Of a stretch of DNA of 15,907 nt, positions 1 to 6,486 are shown piece after piece; within the stretch, counting starts at the first letter, position 1; each line of letters starts with the position of its first letter. This stretch comes from Methanolinea sp. SDB (GTDB lineage Archaea > Halobacteriota > Methanomicrobia > Methanomicrobiales > Methanospirillaceae). Position numbers and translations under genes: made by a program. The notes under the pieces are model-generated. The model was given only the letters and a program-made list of their open reading frames with translations. It did no database searches and was not told the origin of the DNA. The stretch lies in the NCBI GenBank assembly GCA_001412335.1, contig LKUF01000316.1, positions 1 to 15,907 of the forward strand. The letters run 5' to 3'.

Positions 1-1079
1 AGAGACGCGAGTCTGCCTACGATGAGCTGGAAACTGCTCTTGTTGAAGCGATTATAGAATCTGAGGCCAGGATCTCCAGGTTCCACGAGATGCAGAAACC
101 CCGCGATCTCTGGCTCGAGGAGGTCGAACCGGGTGTGATCCTCGGGGAAAAGACCACTCCTCTTGATAGGATAGGCGCGTACGTCCCGGGTGGAAGAGCG
201 GCATATCTCTCCACGGCCCTGATGTGTGCAGTTCCCGCCAGGGTAGCAGGGGTTAGATCCATCTGCTGCTGCACACCGCCGCCTGTGCATCCTGCAACCC
301 TCGTCGCCCTGGACATCGCAGGCGTCGACGAGATCTATTCCGTCGGCGGTGCCCAGGCGATTGCAGCCATGGCGCTGGGCACCGGGAGTATTGCCGCAGT
401 GGACAAGATCGTAGGGCCTGGAAACGTCTACGTGACACAGGCCAAGATGCTTCTCCGGGGGGAAGTGGAGATTGACTTTCCTGCAGGTCCAAGCGAGATT
501 GGTATACTGGCTGATGGATCGGGAGATCCCGCATACATTGCTGCAGACATTCTTGCCCAGGCGGAGCATGACCCGGACGCAGCATGTCTCCTGGTCACCA
601 CGGACGCCGGACTGGCGGAAAAGACCGGAAAGGCGCTGGAGAATATGGTTATTGAGGCAAAACGGAAGGATATCATCTCGAGATCGATCGGAAATACGGG
701 ATATATCCTGGCAGATACACTGGAAGAGGGTGCAGAGATCATGAACCTGGTCGCACCAGAGCACCTCTCCATCCAGGTTCATGATCCACTTGATATAATC
801 CGGATGATCCGTCACGCGGGATCCATATTCATCGGAAGATACTCTCCCGTTGCATGCGGGGATTATGCCTCGGGAACCAACCATGTACTGCCCACTGCCG
901 GGAACTCAAAAACCCATTCAGGTCTTGACGTCCGGCATTTCTGCAAGAGCTCCACCATCCAGATCATCAGCAGGGAGGGACTGGAGAGCGTTGGCGAGGT
1001 GGCCGAACGTATCGCCTGCGCGGAAGGGCTGCATGCACATGCGGACTCAGTCCGCATACGAAGAAGAAAAACCAGCTGA
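1..1079 (+). CDS. hisD: Histidinol dehydrogenase, 5'-truncated by the window edge
   Basis: HisD catalyses the last two steps of histidine synthesis, NAD-dependent oxidation of L-histidinol to L-histidine, using a Zn ion. The reading frame is open from base 3, so the N-terminus lies outside the window; about 358 residues are visible against a usual 420-430. Seen in order: GPGNVYVTQAK, then DFPAGPSEIGILAD, then AQAEHD carrying the Gln and His that are Zn ligands in the family, then APEHLSIQ with the Glu-His catalytic pair, then CGDYASGTNHVLPTAG with the Zn-binding Asp, and near the end EGLHAHADSVRIRR with the last Zn-ligand His. All expected active-site residues are present, so the enzyme should work. 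A Cys triplet (SICCCTPPP) before the conserved TPP is slightly unusual. The next gene is convergent, 22 nt away. Very confident. Confidence 0.97.
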   Translation, partial: RRESAYDELETALVEAIIESEARISRFHEMQKPRDLWLEEVEPGVILGEKTTPLDRIGAYVPGGRAAYLSTALMCAVPARVAGVRSICCCTPPPVHPATLVALDIAGVDEIYSVGGAQAIAAMALGTGSIAAVDKIVGPGNVYVTQAKMLLRGEVEIDFPAGPSEIGILADGSGDPAYIAADILAQAEHDPDAACLLVTTDAGLAEKTGKALENMVIEAKRKDIISRSIGNTGYILADTLEEGAEIMNLVAPEHLSIQVHDPLDIIRMIRHAGSIFIGRYSPVACGDYASGTNHVLPTAGNSKTHSGLDVRHFCKSSTIQIISREGLESVGEVAERIACAEGLHAHADSVRIRRRKTS

Positions 1080-1101
1080 AACACGCCTGGATTACCGGCT
1101 T

Positions 1102-1668
1102 TTATTCTCTTTTCCGTGTAACAGACGCTGCTGCCGCCAGCGCAACCATGGCGATTGCGGCACAGGGAGGGCCGAGGGGAGGGGTTTTCTGCGCCTCGAT
1201 AAAGGTGATATTCACCGACGATGAATCGCCAGCAGGCATCCGGTCCATGCCGAGAGGGACGTTTATCACGTAGATGGTGTATATACCGGGTTTCAAGCGT
1301 CCTGCAATGATTCCGGTGTTCCATTTATATGCCCACGAACCATCACCTGAAACGCGGGCCGAGGTGAAATATCCCTGACCTGCAGGGAGGTTCAGGTTCT
1401 CAAGGGTTACCCCTCGTGCGTCAAGTTCCGGACCAATGAGAAAGAGGTAGACTGCAATGGTGTTTTCCAGCGTAGTCGTGCCTGAAAGAATAATCGGTTC
1501 ACCGACCTGGCAGACCTGTGGGTAAACGGCAATCGTGACCGCCGAGGCATCGCAGGCAGGTATGCCGACACACAGAATGCAGAGAAAAATCAGGAATCCC
1601 GTGTATCTGCACAATACAGCGCCGTTCCTCTGATACGGTTTTTTCTCAATCAATCGTATGATAAACAT
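1102..1668 (-). CDS. Putative secreted or membrane-anchored surface protein
   Basis: No family is recognised with certainty. The 188-residue product has a basic N-terminal stretch, a hydrophobic signal-like segment at about residues 22-40 and a plausible cleavage site after ASA at 41-43. A central, mostly beta-type region (about 45-158) contains VGEPIILSGTTT, GSWAYKWNTG and KPGIYTIYVINVP, a pattern of Ig-like or beta-sandwich surface modules in methanogens. It ends in PPLGPP, a hydrophobic segment at about 169-182 and a basic RKRE tail. That tripartite tail resembles archaeosortase sorting signals of the PGF-CTERM type but lacks the canonical PGF motif, so it may be a plain membrane anchor. 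The start is an ATG without a well-placed Shine-Dalgarno (GGGG lies directly before it). It is 41 nt downstream of the ATPase gene on the same strand, with a T-rich stretch between, so co-transcription is uncertain. Confidence 0.72.
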   Translation of the reverse strand: MFIIRLIEKKPYQRNGAVLCRYTGFLIFLCILCVGIPACDASAVTIAVYPQVCQVGEPIILSGTTTLENTIAVYLFLIGPELDARGVTLENLNLPAGQGYFTSARVSGDGSWAYKWNTGIIAGRLKPGIYTIYVINVPLGMDRMPAGDSSSVNITFIEAQKTPPLGPPCAAIAMVALAAAASVTRKRE

Positions 1669-1693
1669 CCCCGTATTTTCCCCGGCTGATCAG

Positions 1694-1706
1694 AAAAACA
1701 AAAAAA
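1694..1706 (-). terminator. T-rich terminator after the ATPase gene
   Basis: Reading the minus strand, the stop codon of the P-loop ATPase gene is followed within a few bases by a run of seven T, a G and five more T. Oligo-T runs are typical archaeal termination signals. No strong hairpin is visible. It would separate the ATPase from the surface-protein gene, at least partly. Confidence 0.55.
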
Positions 1707-1709
1707 CGG

Positions 1710-3023
1710 TCAGAATTCCACGACCATGACCGCTTCTTCCTCCTCTTTTAACTCATCCCGGATATGAGCTGCGTCAAATGAATAGCTCTCCCATGGATCA
1801 TAATCTTCGTACAGTTCGCACTTATCGAGTACATCTACAAATTCCTTCAAAAAAATCCTGGGAATAACGTCGATTCGTCCACCGAATTTCCCCGTCACCT
1901 TCTGTATCATCGCCCGGATGAACCTGTGGGTGACCCTGCTCCGGTCAACCTCCGTGTATGCTTCCGAGTAGATGTCCATCACCTTGAGGGCGACCTGCTC
2001 CAGTTTCCGGGAATTGAATTTTGAAAGGACAATCTGGGGCTGCCGCGGGTTCCGGAAATCGTCAGCCTGTATCACGTTGATCCTGTCAAAAAGCGAGGGG
2101 AGAGACCTGATGCCCCTGGGGCCCTCAAAGAAGGCCGGGGTTCCGGTAAACAGAAAATAGCAATGCGGCATCTCCCCGCGATCGAGGATGTCGACGATCT
2201 GGCGCAGTACATTGTATCCCTTCTCCCGCTGGTTTCTGGCCTGTGACTGGGTCGTCTCCACCTCGTCCACGGCCACTGCAAGCCCCGCATACCCTGCACT
2301 CACGATGATGCGGATAAGTCCTCTCAAAAAGATCAATGCAACGCTCTCATCGATGTCCCCCCTGATGCCTGCTTTTTGCTTGAACTCTCTGCCGACATTG
2401 GGTTCGGCACAGATCCATCCAATCGCAGCCTGTGCAGTCTGGAAATCTCCTGCATTGTTTGCCTTGTAGTACGTGCGAAGCGCTGCAGCCAGGGACGTGT
2501 TCATCTCGCTTATACCGGCAAGTGACGTCTCAATCTCTTTTACCGTCGCCTTCTCGAGCGTCTCTTCATCCATGTTTTCCCTGGCAACCTTCAGGATCTT
2601 CTCTTCTATACCAAACAGCCAGCTGTCAATTATCGCCTTCTGGGCGTGTTCCTCCTCCGTGGTCCGCATCGTGGCGCAGATCTGCTGGTAGATACCTTTC
2701 AGCTTGTAGAGCGGTGCTGTCTGGGATATCACCACGTGCGAGGTCACGAAATTCTTTGAACGGGCGATCTCGAGCGCCCGTGCCACCAGGAATGTCTTCC
2801 CGCTGCCGTATTCGCCGCGTATAAATTTGATGTCGCCTCCGCCCCGCATGACAAAATCAAGTTGCGTTGCGATCGTCTCTTCCTCGACATCAAGGCCGAC
2901 TGCAATCCGCTCAAGTCCACTGGCAGGGACAGTCCCCCGCCGGAGAGCGTTGATGATATTCATGCTCTCCAGTCCGCGGGTTTTCGTCTGTTCAGGCCCC
3001 GCAATATTCATATATTTCTCCAT
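1710..3023 (-). CDS. BrxC/BrxD-family (DUF2791-like) P-loop ATPase
   Basis: The protein (437 aa from the chosen start) looks like the BREX ATP-binding family BrxC/BrxD (DUF2791), related to AAA+/ORC-type ATPases. Residue numbers from that start: a Walker A GEYGSGKT at 70-77 preceded by GGGDIKFIR; NFVTSHVVISQTAPLY at 91-106, a family-like block; Walker B GLAVAVDEVETT with Asp253-Glu254; a sensor-1-like LFTGTPAFFEG near 291-301; an acidic C-terminus. The ATPase residues look intact. Start choice: ATG 3023 has AGGTG nine bases upstream; ATG 3011 has GGAG six bases upstream; TTG 3047 and ATG 2963 (just before the conserved MNIINALRRG) are also possible. All but the last overlap the end of the upstream TPR gene, implying translational coupling. 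No BREX methyltransferase, PglZ or helicase gene is in the window, so a defence role is only a hypothesis; the partner seems to be the TPR/winged-helix protein. Family confident, function unknown. Confidence 0.88.
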   Translation of the reverse strand: MEKYMNIAGPEQTKTRGLESMNIINALRRGTVPASGLERIAVGLDVEEETIATQLDFVMRGGGDIKFIRGEYGSGKTFLVARALEIARSKNFVTSHVVISQTAPLYKLKGIYQQICATMRTTEEEHAQKAIIDSWLFGIEEKILKVARENMDEETLEKATVKEIETSLAGISEMNTSLAAALRTYYKANNAGDFQTAQAAIGWICAEPNVGREFKQKAGIRGDIDESVALIFLRGLIRIIVSAGYAGLAVAVDEVETTQSQARNQREKGYNVLRQIVDILDRGEMPHCYFLFTGTPAFFEGPRGIRSLPSLFDRINVIQADDFRNPRQPQIVLSKFNSRKLEQVALKVMDIYSEAYTEVDRSRVTHRFIRAMIQKVTGKFGGRIDVIPRIFLKEFVDVLDKCELYEDYDPWESYSFDAAHIRDELKEEEEAVMVVEF

Positions 3024-4809
3024 ATTGACCAACACCTTTCTTCTCAATTATCTGTACTCCCTTAAAAGCCGATTTTTGCAGCAATCTGTTGACATAGCCG
3101 GCGACTCTCCGTGTCCCAAGCAGGGTACGGAGGTCCATCTCGTTCGCCCGTCCGTGTGCTTTCAGAAAATCAACGATCTTCTTCTCGTTCTCATCAAGTT
3201 CCAGGAGTGCGTGAAGCGTTTCGGCAGGGATCGTATCTTTCGGCCTCTCATTCTCATCCGTATGAAAGATGGGGACGTCATACAGTGTTCTCTCCTTGCA
3301 TGCCTCAAGCAGAGCAAGAAAATCTGCAGGGGAGAGATCGCGGGGGCGGGGTGGTATGATATCCAGTCCCCTGAGACATGCCTCCTTGCACCACGGAAAA
3401 TCATTCTCATCGAGTGCCCGTGCTGCGGAAAAGAGCAATGACTGCGCAAGATATTCCATGCCGTGGGAATTCAGCATTGATATCCTTGATTCAAGCCGCT
3501 GGATCAACCGGTCCAGCAACCGCTTCAAGCGGTAGAACCGGGAATCGCCGACAACAAGGCCGGAGATCCGTATGAGATCCGTTGTTTTTTTGATATTATT
3601 CACAACATACAGCATGACTTTCTCACATTCACGAAAGTCTTTCTGGTTTGCAAGAAACCGGGCATATTCACAGCCTCCCTGGAGGTAATCACTCCTGTAT
3701 GCGCGGTAATACCATGACCTGGCCTCAGAGAAATCTCCCAGTTCTTCATAGAACCGTGCGGCTGCAAGGAGGCAGATCACGTCCGACTGGCCGGATATGA
3801 GCTCAAGATACATCGGGGCGGCAGTTTTCAGGGGATAATACGTGAGGAGAAACGTTTTGAATGATGAGAGCGCCTTTCCGAGGAGGTTGGGTTCGCACAT
3901 AAGGATCATCTGGGATCGTATCAGCCGCCGGTACTCTTCGAGGGCCCTGTCCCTGTCACCCGCAAGGGCATATAGATCCGCGATCATGAGATGAATCCCG
4001 GCGGTATCATCTTCATTTTTCCCTGCGGTCATCATTGAACACGCGTCTATTGCGTCATTGTAACGGGCTTTCTCCTCCAGGAGACGTATGTGATCCAGAG
4101 CAATATCAGCGTTACCGGTCTTTTTGATTATCGATGGATAGGTGGCGAGTGCAGCATCCGGATCTCTTTTGGTAAGAGCTGACAGGTAAAACCGGGCAAA
4201 CAGCGGATCATCAGTCTTTTCCATCCCCTCCCGGGCAACGTCCAGTGCGGTATCGATCTCACCACAGGAGAGCAATACCCTGGTATAAAGGGTATCGGCT
4301 ATTGTGCTGCCTGTTCTTCCCTTGTAATATTCGAGAGCTTCGTCAGCCTCGCCCGAAGCCAGGAGTGCCTGTACGAGAGTCCGGAAATCCTCTTCCTTTC
4401 CGGACAGGTCAAACAGTTTTCGCAAAATCGTGACGGAAGATCTTGGATCGCCGGAGGAGAGGAGATATGCTGCATAGCTGCGAAGAGCTTCCTGGTTTTT
4501 TGGGTCAAGTATGATTGCCCTGCCATAGTGGGTTATTGCCTTTTCCTCTCTCTTCATCTCCAGCACCTTTCCAAGATAACTGTGAACATATGAGGATTCC
4601 GGCATCCGGCAGACGAGGTCCTTAAAATATGCTTCAGCTTCGTCCAGCCTGCCCATGTGAAAGAGGTTCATCGCTGATAGGATCACTATCGAGGGATCAT
4701 CATCGGTGGCAGTGATATCCCTGCATATCTCGTATGATCTTTCATAACTGCCTCCCTCAAAAAGCATGAATGCCTCCCTCTTTCTGCCATGTCCGGAATC
4801 CCCTGTCAT
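2992..4809 (-). CDS. TPR-repeat protein with C-terminal winged-helix domain
   Basis: A 605-residue cytoplasmic protein with no signal peptide or membrane segment. Residues about 10-410 are tetratricopeptide-like helical pairs, for example MGRLDEAEAYFKDLV, EEKAITHYGRAIILDPKN, SGEADEALEYYKGR and AGDRDRALEEYRRLI; TPR arrays bind protein partners. A longer helical stretch (about 410-520) follows. The last 70 residues (LDENEKKIVDFLKAHGRANEMDLRTLLG... then LLQKS and a VQIIEKKGVGQYGEIYEY wing) look like a winged-helix DNA-binding domain. Start: ATG 4809 is preceded by GGTG five bases upstream; ATG 4821 is in frame but has no Shine-Dalgarno. The gene begins 4 nt after the glycosyltransferase stop and its end overlaps the start of the ATPase gene, so the ATPase is the likely functional partner. 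Whether it binds DNA is inferred. No named family is recognised. Confidence 0.85.
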   Translation of the reverse strand: MTGDSGHGRKREAFMLFEGGSYERSYEICRDITATDDDPSIVILSAMNLFHMGRLDEAEAYFKDLVCRMPESSYVHSYLGKVLEMKREEKAITHYGRAIILDPKNQEALRSYAAYLLSSGDPRSSVTILRKLFDLSGKEEDFRTLVQALLASGEADEALEYYKGRTGSTIADTLYTRVLLSCGEIDTALDVAREGMEKTDDPLFARFYLSALTKRDPDAALATYPSIIKKTGNADIALDHIRLLEEKARYNDAIDACSMMTAGKNEDDTAGIHLMIADLYALAGDRDRALEEYRRLIRSQMILMCEPNLLGKALSSFKTFLLTYYPLKTAAPMYLELISGQSDVICLLAAARFYEELGDFSEARSWYYRAYRSDYLQGGCEYARFLANQKDFRECEKVMLYVVNNIKKTTDLIRISGLVVGDSRFYRLKRLLDRLIQRLESRISMLNSHGMEYLAQSLLFSAARALDENDFPWCKEACLRGLDIIPPRPRDLSPADFLALLEACKERTLYDVPIFHTDENERPKDTIPAETLHALLELDENEKKIVDFLKAHGRANEMDLRTLLGTRRVAGYVNRLLQKSAFKGVQIIEKKGVGQYGEIYEYCGA

Positions 4810-4813
4810 CTCT

Positions 4814-5524
4814 TCACCCATGGATGCGGAGTTTCAGGAGGCCGGCAAGCATGCCGCCCGCATCTGATCTCGTTACCCTTGAATCACTCATATTTGTCCA
4901 TTTAATCGGGACTTCCCAGATGGCGTATCCCTTTCTGGACAGCCGCCACAGGAGTTCCACATCAAATTCGAAGCCGGATGATACCATGTCCCCGATTACT
5001 GCATCAATTGCTGATTTTTTAAATACCTTTGCCCCGCACTGCGTATCTTTGAATGAAAGGCCGAAGAGGATCCTGATGATGAGGTTGAAGATCCTGCTCT
5101 GGATGCGCCTTGAAAATCCCTGCTTCCTCGGCAGCCTGGACCCTGGCAGCCACCGTGATCCTATCGCAGCGTCATGGGCATTGATCTCTGATACAAGCCG
5201 TTCCATCTCCCTGATGGAGGTAGAACCGTCTGCATCCATGAAGCCGACGATGGGTGTATTCGCGATCCTGAAGCCTTCGAGTATTGCCTTTCCCTTCCCT
5301 CTTCGTTTATTATGACGCTCCACGTGTATGGGGATACCCGGATTCCGCCTCGAAAATTCAAGGATTATATCCGGTGTCCGGTCATCGCCGTCGAAGATGA
5401 AGATGAATCTCCCGCAAGAGGATTTCAGTTCTTCCAGTACCGCACCTATTCTCTCCTCCTCGTTGTATGCCGGGATCACGAGGGTGTAATCCGGGATGTG
5501 TGCGTATCTCTCGTTTTGATCCAT
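4814..5524 (-). CDS. Family 2 glycosyltransferase, dolichyl-phosphate sugar synthase-like
   Basis: A 236-residue GT-A glycosyltransferase resembling DPM1/ALG5-type enzymes that move a sugar from a nucleotide donor to a polyprenyl/dolichyl phosphate carrier at the cytoplasmic membrane face. Seen: N-terminal TLVIPAYNEEERI (14-26), IFDGDDRTPDII, the KRRGKGKAILEG basic block (73-84), the metal-binding DAD at 97-99 in GFMDADGST, AIGSRW at 120-125, and DTQCGAKVF at 160-168, which is characteristic of this subgroup. No C-terminal membrane anchor is present, so it is the single-domain form. The ATG has no good Shine-Dalgarno; an AT-rich element (minus-strand AATAAAAAAT near 5566-5577) could be its TATA box. 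It is the first gene of the minus-strand block and ends 4 nt before the TPR gene starts. Donor and acceptor cannot be read from sequence; N-glycan or surface glycan synthesis is likely. Confidence 0.92.
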   Translation of the reverse strand: MDQNERYAHIPDYTLVIPAYNEEERIGAVLEELKSSCGRFIFIFDGDDRTPDIILEFSRRNPGIPIHVERHNKRRGKGKAILEGFRIANTPIVGFMDADGSTSIREMERLVSEINAHDAAIGSRWLPGSRLPRKQGFSRRIQSRIFNLIIRILFGLSFKDTQCGAKVFKKSAIDAVIGDMVSSGFEFDVELLWRLSRKGYAIWEVPIKWTNMSDSRVTRSDAGGMLAGLLKLRIHG

Positions 5525-5563
5525 ATCTTCGTCGCTGGCGTGGGGGTTATTGCACGTAGCTCT

Positions 5564-5578
5564 GCAATTTTTTATTGC
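5564..5578 (-). promoter_or_regulatory. Possible TATA region of the glycosyltransferase operon, with inverted repeat
   Basis: GCAAT and ATTGC flank five T (A on the minus strand), giving a perfect 5-bp inverted repeat around an A/T core about 47 nt upstream of the glycosyltransferase ATG. Position fits a TATA box with a leader of roughly 20 nt. It could equally be a minor operator or chance. Confidence 0.3.
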
Positions 5579-5631
5579 GAATATCTGTATGCCACTGTTC
5601 CTGGTTACTGGGAATCGGGTGGCCTGTAAGA

Positions 5632-5910
5632 CTACTGGTGATCGGCAACATGTTCGTAAAGACCGGTATCGGGCCTGTATCTCTCTGCGATCTCGAGTGC
5701 GACCTTCCGCAGTTGTTGGTGCTCACGTATGCAGGAATCCGGCGGGGGACTTTTTCGAAGAATCGCAGAGGTGTTTTCGGTAATCTGTATCAGTTCGGTG
5801 GCTATCAGGGCATTCAACCAGATGAGATCCCGGAGCATAGATTGCAGTTGCGGTTCCATAGGATACATTTGGATGTAATACTCTTTAATTGCGGCGTTGA
5901 GATCCAGCAA
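5632..5910 (-). CDS. Small helical hypothetical protein
   Basis: No family is recognised. The 92-residue frame (from TTG 5910; 78 residues from ATG 5868) has codon choice like its neighbours (CTC, CTG, ATC, GCC, ACC), which favours a real gene. The product is mostly helical: LNAAIKEYYIQMY, LQSMLRDLIWLNALIATELIQITENTSAIL, a PPP break, then REHQQLRKVALEIAERY. It has no signal peptide and a single Cys. An in-frame stop two codons before TTG 5910 limits the upstream end. Neither start has a Shine-Dalgarno; a minus-strand CTATATTGG element near 5931-5938 sits about 24 nt before the TTG and could be a TATA box with ATG 5868 as the true start behind a 40-nt leader. Divergent from the thioesterase gene. 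Real gene probable, start uncertain. Confidence 0.6.
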   Translation of the reverse strand: MLDLNAAIKEYYIQMYPMEPQLQSMLRDLIWLNALIATELIQITENTSAILRKSPPPDSCIREHQQLRKVALEIAERYRPDTGLYEHVADHQ

Positions 5911-5944
5911 CTCTTATTGAATGGGTTTCCAATATAGTTCCACC

Positions 5945-6358
5945 ATGAATTATATCGAGAAGATCCGTGCGAAAGGAAGGGATGCGAACCCATTCTTTTC
6001 CCTGATGGGAATAGATGTGGAGGAGATAGATGGCGGGGATGCAGTGATATCCATGAAGGTTCGACCCGATATGCAGAATGGCGAAGGATGGCTTCAGGGG
6101 GGAATTTTTACTGCCCTCGCCGATGAGGCGATGGTACTTGCTATCTATCCGCTGCTCGAGAAGAATGAGCGTTTGGCCACGATCTCGGAACACACGACTT
6201 TTATCAGCGGCGCACGTGAGGGATCCCTCTATGCCGCCGGACGGGTGGTGAAGAGAGGGCGGCGGGTAATCTTTGCAGAAGGGGAAGTCAGGTCGGGCAG
6301 CAAGGACGGAAAAGTTCTCTCCCGTACAACAGCAGCCTTTGCGGTGGGCAGGGAATAA
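5945..6358 (+). CDS. PaaI-like hotdog-fold thioesterase
   Basis: A 137-residue hotdog-fold protein of the PaaI/YbgC acyl-CoA thioesterase group, which hydrolyses acyl- or aryl-CoA thioesters in the cytoplasm. Seen: NPFFSLMGIDVEEIDGGDAV at the start, the core WLQGGIFTALADEAM in which QGG replaces the usual HGG and the Asp of ALADEA is the expected catalytic carboxylate, and SEHTTFISGAREG followed by AAGRVVKRGRRVIFAEGEV, the usual beta-strand block. Length is normal for the family. Start: ATG 5945 gives the standard family N-terminus; ATG 5921 is in frame and adds eight residues. Neither has a Shine-Dalgarno, so a leaderless message is possible. Substrate cannot be told. Confidence 0.88.
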   Translation: MNYIEKIRAKGRDANPFFSLMGIDVEEIDGGDAVISMKVRPDMQNGEGWLQGGIFTALADEAMVLAIYPLLEKNERLATISEHTTFISGAREGSLYAAGRVVKRGRRVIFAEGEVRSGSKDGKVLSRTTAAFAVGRE

Positions 6359-6365
6359 CTCCCTC

Positions 6366-6373
6366 TTTTTTTT
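6366..6373 (+). terminator. Oligo-T terminator after the thioesterase gene
   Basis: Eight consecutive T begin 7 nt after the thioesterase stop codon, in a TCCCTC context. This is a typical archaeal intrinsic termination signal and isolates the gene from pyrG. Confidence 0.65.
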
Positions 6374-6418
6374 AGAACCCACAGAAACCCTGTTGCAGCG
6401 CCGATTGCGCATGGGGGC

Positions 6419-6428
6419 ATAAAACTAT
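6419..6428 (+). promoter_or_regulatory. pyrG: Putative TATA box of the pyrG operon
   Basis: CATAAAACTA lies between the upstream terminator and pyrG. Its centre is about 27 nt before ATG 6451 and about 63 nt before the preferred TTG start at 6487, so transcription would begin near 6450 and leave a leader of about 37 nt before that TTG. The match is moderate. Confidence 0.4.
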
Positions 6429-6486
6429 CTTTTGCCAGTAACAATAATTGATGCATACCTATGAGAAGGAGCGCCAGGGGATTTCA

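Noticed and set aside
4770..5315. 181-codon plus-strand open frame
   Set aside because: Antisense to the glycosyltransferase gene, which has clear motifs.
1710..5524. A full BREX phage-defence island
   Set aside because: Only the ATPase resembles a BREX component; PglX-type methyltransferase, PglZ, BrxA/B and helicase genes are absent, and flanking genes are metabolic.
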